Shown in pieces: positions 7,414 through 11,786 of a stretch of 11,786 bases of DNA. The DNA is taken from contig DCFZ01000014.1 of NCBI GenBank assembly GCA_002314455.1, positions 10,918 through 22,703 of the forward strand, read 5' to 3'. Below the pieces are notes generated by a model, which was not told where the DNA came from, did no database searches, and saw only the letters and a program-made list of their open reading frames with translations. The position numbers and the translations under genes were made by a program. This DNA comes from Lentisphaeria bacterium UBA1791 (GTDB lineage: Bacteria; Verrucomicrobiota; Lentisphaeria; Victivallales; Victivallaceae). The stretch's first letter is position 1. Every line of letters begins with the position of its first letter.

Positions 7414-8109
7414 TTATCCTTTCAAGTACTGGTTCTGCAATAAGTCAATCCGCCTCATAATTGCCCTGGTGACGTCTTGCGAGGGGACTCTCCCGATTTT
7501 ATCGCCGTTTAAGGACTTACGGCGTAAAAAAGCAACAAAAAGTAACGTCACGCGAGACAGCGGCATCTCAAACATCGCCTGATCAATCGTTACATTTCCC
7601 TCTCGCGCGGCAATGGCGGCGGTACGAACGAGCCAGTCCGCGTCAAACGTTACTGGCTTATTCGCACCACCCTTCTCGGCGGGAATCATTGCCAATGGGC
7701 TGAAAGCCGTACTAATCATTGCCGCGATCTCCCCCGTCAGTTCCCCGAGTGGAACCCCCGTCTGCGCCGCGTAACCGCTCGCCCGCGCCGGCAACTCTTC
7801 GGGGCGGCAGCGGAGATCGCGCACGTCCCGAGACAGCACATAAAGCGCGACATCCATATCGCTCTGCGTCGGCGGAATATCGCGTGCATAACCGTTGCCG
7901 ATCGTCCAGAGAAATGCCCATCCCGCGGCAGTTAGCGGCCGAACGGGTAATGCGCCAATACCGAACCTGCAACCCAATGCATCAAGGAGTAGTGCGAATT
8001 CCGCACCGCTGTCGAGCGCGAACTGGTCGAGCCGGCGAAGCTCTGGGTCATTTACCAAAATGGCCTGAAACTCCGGATCGGTCAGCTGGCGGGATGGGGT
8101 CCTATGCAT
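7414..8109 (-). CDS. Tail protein of unknown fold in the tail-assembly-chaperone position
   Basis: This 231-residue protein is not recognised by sequence. It is mostly helical: an N-terminal LTDPEFQAILVNDPELRRLDQF pattern (about residues 9-30), a compact hydrophobic core near AGWAFLWTIGNGYA, and a basic C-terminal helix ending LLQNQYLKG. Siphoviruses place a tail-assembly chaperone here, between tube and tape measure, often made as two forms by a programmed frameshift; no second frame or slippery run was evident. The start at 8109 (MHRTPSRQ) is preferred to an in-frame ATG at 8256 because the longer form would overlap the whole end of the tube gene. The chosen ATG sits one base beyond that gene's stop. 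The tape-measure ribosome-binding site GAAAGGAT lies in its last codons. Confidence 0.6.
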   Translation of the reverse strand: MHRTPSRQLTDPEFQAILVNDPELRRLDQFALDSGAEFALLLDALGCRFGIGALPVRPLTAAGWAFLWTIGNGYARDIPPTQSDMDVALYVLSRDVRDLRCRPEELPARASGYAAQTGVPLGELTGEIAAMISTAFSPLAMIPAEKGGANKPVTFDADWLVRTAAIAAREGNVTIDQAMFEMPLSRVTLLFVAFLRRKSLNGDKIGRVPSQDVTRAIMRRIDLLQNQYLKG

Positions 8110-8110
8110 A

Positions 8111-8482
8111 TCACGCGTACTCGGTAATCGTGCCGCCGTCAGCCGATTCAGCCGTGAAGCTGAACTTCGCAAAGTCGGTATTCGATTCGGAAACTTCAAC
8201 GGAAGTGAGCATGTATGCGACCGAATCAAGAGTAATGCTCTTGCCGGCGCGGACATCGGACGGCGTCAACACCGCGGTGCTGAGCGTCCCGTCGCCGTTC
8301 ACGCTCACCTTGCGCGAGTATGCTTTTTTCTCGACAACCTTGCCGTTTTCGTCGCGCTTTTCTGCGACATCGACGGACTCGTTGTACTTGAGGTTGTTGA
8401 GTTTGCAGATCGACGACACCCCGGACACCGAAGTAAAAACTCCGAAAGTAGAGGTTCCGCCGGAAACAACGGGTTCTGACAT
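8111..8482 (-). CDS. Probable major tail tube protein
   Basis: This 123-residue protein is beta-rich and Ser/Thr/Val-heavy. Strands such as GVFTSVSGVSSICKLNN and KSITLDSVAYMLTSVEVSES alternate with polar loops. That composition, the absence of long helices, and a position right after the connector genes and before the tape measure fit a tail-tube subunit of a long-tailed phage. The short length is at the low end for tube proteins. It has the strong GAAAGGAT site (8490-8497) shared with the scaffold and tape-measure starts, as expected for a highly expressed virion protein. Its stop is one base from the next ATG. No sequence motif proves the role; it could instead be a minor tail or Ig-like decoration protein. 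Confidence 0.5.
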   Translation of the reverse strand: MSEPVVSGGTSTFGVFTSVSGVSSICKLNNLKYNESVDVAEKRDENGKVVEKKAYSRKVSVNGDGTLSTAVLTPSDVRAGKSITLDSVAYMLTSVEVSESNTDFAKFSFTAESADGGTITEYA

Positions 8483-8495
8483 ATTTTATATCCTT

Positions 8496-8915
8496 TCAAA
8501 AAGTTTTTTGGGACGCTTCAATCGCGAGACCAAAGCAAACAAAGTTGGGGTCACCGCTCGCCGCGTAGGCGTTACGCATGCGGTAATGCACCTCGGAGAT
8601 CGCAATCGTATCCGGCGGAAAGCTCGCCATCAAAGTTTCAAGCGACGTCAAAACGGAAATGGCTCTTTCATCGCTCCCGGCGATGAAGCGATCGATCAGC
8701 ACCAACGTGATGTTGATCGACTGCTTTCTCACCGTTTCATCGTAAACGATATCGCCGATGACGACAATAACTGCGGGAAGTTTTCCCGCCGAGATCGCCT
8801 TAAGCTCATTGATCAGTTGCGCTGATATTGCCGCGGTCGATAATCGAACGGTCGGAAAACCATTCGACGTCAATCTGGCCTGCACATCGTCGGCGATTTG
8901 GCTGATCGTTCTCAT
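8496..8915 (-). CDS. Mu gp37-like neck/tail-terminator protein (DUF1834)
   Basis: This 139-residue protein probably caps the tail tube at the neck. The hallmark is the KLPAVIVVIGD segment around residues 43-53, matching the PAvlV core of gp37-like proteins. It is followed by alternating strands (SINITLVLIDRF) and a long helix, then a C-terminal strand VCFGLAIEA. Its start overlaps the stop of the gp36-like gene by one base, and gp36-gp37 adjacency is standard in Mu-like phages. The stop codon TGA forms the first bases of the TGAAAGGATA ribosome-binding site of the next gene, so the two are tightly linked. The family call rests on order plus this core motif. Confidence 0.7.
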   Translation of the reverse strand: MRTISQIADDVQARLTSNGFPTVRLSTAAISAQLINELKAISAGKLPAVIVVIGDIVYDETVRKQSINITLVLIDRFIAGSDERAISVLTSLETLMASFPPDTIAISEVHYRMRNAYAASGDPNFVCFGLAIEASQKTF

Positions 8916-9367
8916 CAGTAGTCCTTTAGCTGATCGCGACGGAAAATCGGCGAAGCCGCCGATACAACGCTGACCGCCCGGCTCTCGTTTTCCGCAGCAC
9001 CGGGCAACTTGAAAATGCCGGCAGCGGCATCCACGAGATACTTGCGGACGATTGCGACGCGCGACTTGACCTTTTCGGCGAAGTCAGATCCTGCGGCGCG
9101 GGAATAACTGCGCTCCTCGGCAAGGGTGAGATTCCACCCTTTCAAAAGAGCGAGCGATTCCTGCGCCGTCACGGGGATCTGATACCGCTTAGAGATTACG
9201 CCGTCGATTTCGGCGGCGGCGTCAGCGAGATCCTCGGCGGCGGCGGCGTCAGCGATAGCGGCGAGCGCGGCGGCGTCCAAGTTGCTGCCGACGCCCGCCT
9301 GGTCGTATATCGCGTCATAGATTGCGCCGAGCCGGGCGCGAAGTGCAGCGACGTCGGCGTAAGCCAT
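8915..9367 (-). CDS. Mu gp36-like head-tail connector protein (DUF1320)
   Basis: This 150-residue helical protein is likely the adaptor that sits under the portal and joins head to tail. The pattern fits DUF1320: an N-terminal MAYADVAALRARLG helix, a very Ala-rich middle (about residues 30-52), then AAEIDGVISKRYQIPV, where an acidic-Ile-Asp stretch is followed by an Arg-Tyr-x-x-Pro motif. After it come a packed helix LLKGWNLTLAEERSY and a C-terminal helix with a Gly/Pro end. The ATG at 9367 is one base after the capsid stop, so translation is probably coupled. The stop overlaps the next start by one base (TGATG). Mu places gp36 directly after its capsid genes, which supports the call. Confidence 0.82.
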   Translation of the reverse strand: MAYADVAALRARLGAIYDAIYDQAGVGSNLDAAALAAIADAAAAEDLADAAAEIDGVISKRYQIPVTAQESLALLKGWNLTLAEERSYSRAAGSDFAEKVKSRVAIVRKYLVDAAAGIFKLPGAAENESRAVSVVSAASPIFRRDQLKDY

Positions 9368-9368
9368 A

Positions 9369-10250
9369 CTACGCCGCGGCTCCCTTGATGATCAAGTGCG
9401 GCGCGACGCACGCCGCGGCACCGCGGCTGTGGATACCGTACTCGTTGCGGTTGCCATTCTTGACGCAGTCGTCCGAGTCTTTGTCCCAGCGGACGAGCGC
9501 GCCAACCTTGCGCTTTTGCACGGCGAGCGGCTTGACGCCCTGATTCGTGCAAGCGAGGAACCAGTCGTTGCCGGTGAGGAAGGGATCGATGAGGATCTCG
9601 ACTTCGTTTTCGTGGATGTTGCCGACGGTCGTAGTTCCGTCGGAGACAAGAGAGACGTTGAAGATGCGCTTCGCAGTCGCCTCGAGCGCGTTGCCGACGA
9701 TGATGAGATCAGGCACGAGCCCGAGCGGGGTTTTACCGTCGGCTGCTTTGAAGTCCATCATTCTCGCCCGGGCGGTCTCATAATTGGAAACGTTGAGAGC
9801 GCCGGAAACAAGGTTGTTGATCGTCGCTTTGCCGATCTTGCGGCTACCGAAAAATGCGGCGTCATCCGCCCAGGTTCCCGGGGACGTCAACGCCTCCGTG
9901 GCGAGCCGCCCCCAAAGGTTCCCTGCTTCGATGCCGATCGCCTCAAAGAGTGGTGCAAAAAAGCCGATCTGATCGTCCTCGATGTCATTGCGGGAAACGC
10001 CCTCGGTGTGCTCAAAATCGCGATTCCTGACCGTGATCAGTTTGCCGTTGATCTCATTGACGACGCGCTCGCCAAACCATTCGCGCATGGCGCCGCTGAG
10101 CAACATCATTGGGTACTTTTCCATTGCGGTGGAGCTTGTGACCGGCATGCAAAATTTTTCGTAGCCCGGCCAGACTTTGCCAATGCCGCGGTTATACGCG
10201 GCGCAAATCGAGTAAAAGAGAGAATTCAAATTCTCGCGGGTGAGTTCCAT
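9369..10250 (-). CDS. Major capsid protein, Mu gpT-like
   Basis: This 293-residue protein builds the icosahedral shell. Its length is close to Mu gpT (about 305). Recognisable Mu major-head-subunit features are the N-terminal segment MELTRENLNSLFYSICAAYN, the FEHTEGVSRNDIEDDQIGFF stretch near residues 90-110 (the loop typical of the family), and the conserved C-terminal half with PDLIIVGNALEATAKRIF. A near-terminal HSRGAAACVAPHL completes the fold. The start at 10250 has AAAGGA 7-8 bases upstream; the longer in-frame extension to 10493 lies in the decoration gene and is low-complexity shadow sequence. The gene follows protease, scaffold and decoration genes, the normal Mu-like order, and its stop is one base before the next ATG. 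Confidence 0.92.
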   Translation of the reverse strand: MELTRENLNSLFYSICAAYNRGIGKVWPGYEKFCMPVTSSTAMEKYPMMLLSGAMREWFGERVVNEINGKLITVRNRDFEHTEGVSRNDIEDDQIGFFAPLFEAIGIEAGNLWGRLATEALTSPGTWADDAAFFGSRKIGKATINNLVSGALNVSNYETARARMMDFKAADGKTPLGLVPDLIIVGNALEATAKRIFNVSLVSDGTTTVGNIHENEVEILIDPFLTGNDWFLACTNQGVKPLAVQKRKVGALVRWDKDSDDCVKNGNRNEYGIHSRGAAACVAPHLIIKGAAA

Positions 10251-10263
10251 GGTGTTTTCCTTT

Positions 10264-10653
10264 CTAGTTTCCCTTCGCGGCTTTGATCGCGGCGGGCGTG
10301 GTGTCGATGTAGACTTCTCCGTCATAGACATCGACGATGATGCCGGCGGCGACGGCGGAGGTTCCGCCGGTAATTTTGATATGGGTCGCATCTTCGACAT
10401 AGGCGGTCTTGCCGCGGTCGAAGCGATCGACGGTATCGGTGGTACCGCCGAGGATGGCAACGACGCCATCACCGACTTCGACCATGCCGCCATCGACCAT
10501 TTCGGCGTAACCGATCACGGTGATATTGGCGCCTTCGGCGGCGGGGATCGCCTTGTCGTCGCTGTTGATCGCGACGAGGTCGCCGACCTTGATGGTACTG
10601 CCGGTGGCGATAGTGTACCGAGCAAGCGGGCGAGTTCCGTTGAGCTTATTCAT
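10264..10653 (-). CDS. Probable capsid decoration (cement) protein
   Basis: This 129-residue protein lies between the protease/scaffold and the major capsid gene. The sequence is rich in short Val/Ile/Gly strands such as GSTIKVGDLVAI and GDGVVAILGG, with no long helices. That fits a small beta-barrel capsid-stabilising protein; DUF2190-type decoration proteins are common in this slot of Mu-like head modules, but I cannot confirm family membership by eye. The ATG at 10653 is chosen over an upstream in-frame ATG at 10704 because the earlier part lies inside the protease gene and is basic and Ser/Arg-rich. A purine-rich GGAGAAGGAG site also sits just before 10653. It overlaps the protease stop by 8 bases and ends 13 bases before the capsid gene, so it is probably coupled. 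Confidence 0.6.
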   Translation of the reverse strand: MNKLNGTRPLARYTIATGSTIKVGDLVAINSDDKAIPAAEGANITVIGYAEMVDGGMVEVGDGVVAILGGTTDTVDRFDRGKTAYVEDATHIKITGGTSAVAAGIIVDVYDGEVYIDTTPAAIKAAKGN

Positions 10654-11104
10654 TGCAGCACTCCTTCTCCTGGATTTGCTTTTTGATCTTGGCGAATTCT
10701 TCATCAGTGAGATTCATCGCCGCGGCGATCTTTTTTTCGTCGTCGGTAAGCGCCTTTTCGGGCGCCGCTTCACCGGGCTTCGGAAGTGGCGACGTCGGGA
10801 CGGCGGCGTTATCCGGCGTCGCCTTTTCGAGTTCTTTCAGGTCCGCGAGCGAGAGTTTCATCAGCGTGGATTTCTGCGCATTACAGAATGCGCCGCGCGC
10901 GCTGCCACGCTCAAAGGCGGCATCCTTTTTCGCCAGGTCGGCGGCGGCGATCAATTCGTCGCGCTCCTTTTTGGCTTCCCGGAGATCGGGGAGTTCGTCC
11001 GCGAGCGCTTCCAGTTTGGACGCGATCGCGTCGTCCGCGCCGTCGTTGAGCGCGAGCGTGGTTTCGCCCAGCAGACGCTGCAGGGCTTTTTCCGTCTTGG
11101 TCAT
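10646..11104 (-). CDS. Nested in-frame scaffold protein (Mu gpZ-like) inside the protease gene
   Basis: An internal ATG (codon 155 of the protease) would give a 152-residue protein made only of the scaffold half. It would line the inside of the prohead, direct capsid polymerisation and be removed by the protease. The site GAAAGGAT at 11111-11118 sits 7 bases (counted from AAGGA) before this ATG. The same octamer precedes the tail-tube and tape-measure starts, so it looks selected rather than accidental. The product is highly charged with an alternating Leu/Ala helix pattern (roughly residues 5-75), a Pro/Ala-rich stretch, and a C-terminal helix. Mu I/Z and lambda C/Nu3 have the same nested arrangement. 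Expression of the short form is inferred from the start signals, not shown. Confidence 0.72.
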   Translation of the reverse strand: MTKTEKALQRLLGETTLALNDGADDAIASKLEALADELPDLREAKKERDELIAAADLAKKDAAFERGSARGAFCNAQKSTLMKLSLADLKELEKATPDNAAVPTSPLPKPGEAAPEKALTDDEKKIAAAMNLTDEEFAKIKKQIQEKECCNE

Positions 11105-11566
11105 ACTATGATCCTTTCGTTTTGCGCCGTTATCCGGCGGGTTGATATCGCTTGCCACCAGCGCCGCTACGCTGTGCAGCGCCGGGTGATTGGTCAGCGC
11201 CACGCTGTGCAACGCCTTGACCTTGCCGTTTTCCATCATTAGAGTTGGCGAGAAGTAGCGGTACTCCCCGGACTCAAGATACTCCTCGCCTCGCTCCGTC
11301 CAATACTTGACGTGCGCGACAAGTCCGTCTTCGCCCTTTTCGAGGCGGTCAATCCAACCGGCGGCGGGGGCTTCGTTACCCGAGAGCGTCGAATGTTCGT
11401 AGTCAATTACGAGGTCTCTGCCGCGACCGGAAAACTCGGCGATCACGGCGTCGGCGTCCTCCGGGGAGAAATCAAACGTTTGCGACTCGCCATCTTTGGT
11501 GTAGGTGTTTCTGCCGTATTTCACCAAGAGAAAATTCTGGGGAAGCGGCCGTTCCGTTTCACTCAT
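10646..11566 (-). CDS. Mu gpI-like capsid maturation protease with C-terminal scaffold domain
   Basis: This 306-residue protein would cleave the scaffold and capsid proteins inside the assembling prohead. The first ~140 residues fit the Mu-like prophage I protein family: the DLVIDYEHST segment carries His58, and the SVALTNHPAL segment (121-130) carries Ser121. These are the likely catalytic His and Ser, by analogy with other phage prohead proteases (inference). Residues 141-154 form a polar linker. Residues 155-306 are helical, Ala/Glu/Lys-rich scaffold sequence ending in a short helix pair around LTDEEFAKIK. The start at 11566 is set by the site GGAAAGG (11575-11581), eight bases upstream. 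The gene overlaps the next one by 8 bases. The length and I-then-T order match Mu-like head modules. It is the first gene downstream of the leftward promoter. Confidence 0.88.
   Translation of the reverse strand: MSETERPLPQNFLLVKYGRNTYTKDGESQTFDFSPEDADAVIAEFSGRGRDLVIDYEHSTLSGNEAPAAGWIDRLEKGEDGLVAHVKYWTERGEEYLESGEYRYFSPTLMMENGKVKALHSVALTNHPALHSVAALVASDINPPDNGAKRKDHSMTKTEKALQRLLGETTLALNDGADDAIASKLEALADELPDLREAKKERDELIAAADLAKKDAAFERGSARGAFCNAQKSTLMKLSLADLKELEKATPDNAAVPTSPLPKPGEAAPEKALTDDEKKIAAAMNLTDEEFAKIKKQIQEKECCNE
11111..11118 (-). promoter_or_regulatory. Internal ribosome-binding site for the nested scaffold
   Basis: On the minus strand GAAAGGAT lies inside the protease reading frame, ending 6 bases before the ATG at 11104. 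This spacing is normal for initiation, and the octamer recurs before the genes at 8482 and 7410. It is the main evidence that the scaffold is made separately and in larger amounts than the protease. Confidence 0.65.
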
Positions 11567-11676
11567 CGCGTAAACCTTTCCTTATTTTGGGTTAAAGATC
11601 GCCATCGGAGACGTCGTTGGTTGGTGTGATGCGTCTCGTCCGGAAGGGGAATACCAAACGCGGGCGTTGGCGAAAA

Positions 11677-11705
11677 AATTTATTCAAAAAAACTTGACTT
11701 TTCAA
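11677..11705 (-). promoter_or_regulatory. Candidate leftward promoter of the structural operon
   Basis: Read on the minus strand, TTGAAA (11705-11700) is followed after exactly 17 bases by TAAATT (11682-11677). These match the sigma70 -35 and -10 consensus at 5/6 and 4/6 positions with ideal spacing. The site is in a conspicuously AT-rich patch of otherwise GC-rich DNA, about 110 bases upstream of the first structural gene at 11566. It is well placed to drive the whole head-tail operon. In Mu-type phages late genes usually need an activator (Mor/C); no such operator could be recognised, so this may be a constitutive or host-read promoter. Confidence 0.5.
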
Positions 11706-11721
11706 AAAGATGCGTTACCTT
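11694..11721 (+). promoter_or_regulatory. Candidate rightward sigma70-type promoter
   Basis: TTGACT at 11694-11699 matches the -35 consensus at 5 of 6 positions. After 16 bases comes TACCTT at 11716-11721, which keeps only the T, A and final T of the -10 box. It points out of the window, opposite to every phage gene here, and its -35 directly abuts the -35 of the leftward promoter. A transcript would begin near 11728, just before the inverted repeat. What it would express is not visible. This is weaker than the leftward promoter. Confidence 0.35.
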
Positions 11722-11731
11722 ATGAGTGGAG

Positions 11732-11785
11732 GATGATCCGGAGGCGAAGGCTGTGCTTTTGTTGACAGCATGTATTCGGATCATC
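11732..11785. repeat. 9-bp perfect inverted repeat with a nested stem at the window edge
   Basis: GATGATCCG at 11732-11740 is exactly matched by its reverse complement CGGATCATC at 11777-11785. Inside lies a second, shorter stem, GCTGT at 11750-11754 with ACAGC at 11765-11769. Read rightward this would fold near the 5' end of a transcript from the candidate promoter at 11694-11721. Read leftward there is no T-run after the stem, so it is not a normal intrinsic terminator. Function is unknown: an RNA leader, the first helix of a structured RNA, or a protein-binding dyad are all possible. The window stops one base after the repeat. Confidence 0.55.
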
Positions 11786-11786
11786 T

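Noticed and set aside
8110..8256. N-terminal extension of the 231-aa tail gene to an ATG at 8256
   Set aside because: It would overlap the tail-tube gene by over 140 bases, and the extra residues are Arg/Ser/Leu-rich shadow sequence. The ATG at 8109 fits the operon spacing.
7719..8825. Long plus-strand reading frame of 368 codons opposite the tail genes
   Set aside because: It is antisense to four well-packed genes, is Arg/Ser/Pro-rich, crosses their junctions and has no ribosome-binding site. It is a GC-rich shadow.
9396..10286. Plus-strand frame of 296 codons opposite the capsid gene
   Set aside because: The capsid frame has clear family similarity, and this one only reflects the GC-rich opposite strand.
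10251..10493. Extension of the capsid protein upstream to 10493
   Set aside because: The extra 81 residues are Ser/Pro low-complexity sequence in an alternative frame of the decoration gene. A good ribosome-binding site marks 10250.
11723..11786. Minus-strand frames open from the right edge that might be the end of an upstream structural gene
   Set aside because: Two short frames end at stops near 11721 and 11681, but both are too short and too nondescript to call. They cannot be excluded without more sequence.

Overview
The window holds the virion-structure half of a tailed temperate phage or prophage. All convincing genes lie on the minus strand and read from the right edge leftward as one gapless operon from 11566 to 143. 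Neighbouring genes overlap by 1-8 bases or are separated by at most 13. The head genes belong to the Mu-like (transposable phage) families. The DNA is GC-rich by eye with Shine-Dalgarno sites of the GGAGG type, so the host is a bacterium, but nothing here names it. The fibre carries DUF285/BspA-like and PKD-like features, which are frequent in gut-associated bacteria and their phages; a gut host is only an inference.

Layout, in transcription order (right to left). 11567-11786 has no convincing gene. It holds an AT-rich patch with a good leftward promoter (11677-11705), a weaker back-to-back rightward promoter (11694-11721), and a 9-bp inverted repeat at the edge (11732-11785). 10646-11566 is a Mu gpI-like head maturation protease whose C-terminal half is also an in-frame nested scaffold gene (start 11104, with its own strong ribosome-binding site), as in Mu I/Z. 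Next come a small capsid decoration candidate (10264-10653), the Mu gpT-like major capsid protein (9369-10250), and Mu gp36-like (DUF1320) and gp37-like head-tail connector proteins (8915-9367, 8496-8915).

The tail module follows: a 123-aa tail-tube candidate (8111-8482), a 231-aa protein in the tail-assembly-chaperone position (7414-8109), and a 702-aa tape-measure protein (5302-7410). Then come three unrecognised tail-tip genes (4563-5309, 4018-4566, 3095-4012) and a 979-aa modular fibre (143-3082). The fibre has two collagen-like Gly-X-Y blocks in a 126-bp tandem duplication, a PKD-like strand and BspA-like leucine-rich repeats. No contractile sheath gene lies between the connectors and the tape measure. 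The virion is therefore best explained as a Mu-type head on a long non-contractile tail, as in B3/D3112-type transposable siphoviruses.

The left end looks like the edge of the phage module. The last ~60 codons of the fibre run through hairpin-rich, low-complexity DNA with a terminator-like stem-loop. Just beyond the stop is a four-unit 9-bp tandem repeat (97-132). Portal, terminase, early and transposition genes are not in the window. The most unusual items are the modular fibre, the unassigned three-gene tail-tip cassette, the odd fibre 3' end and the divergent promoter plus hairpin at the right edge.
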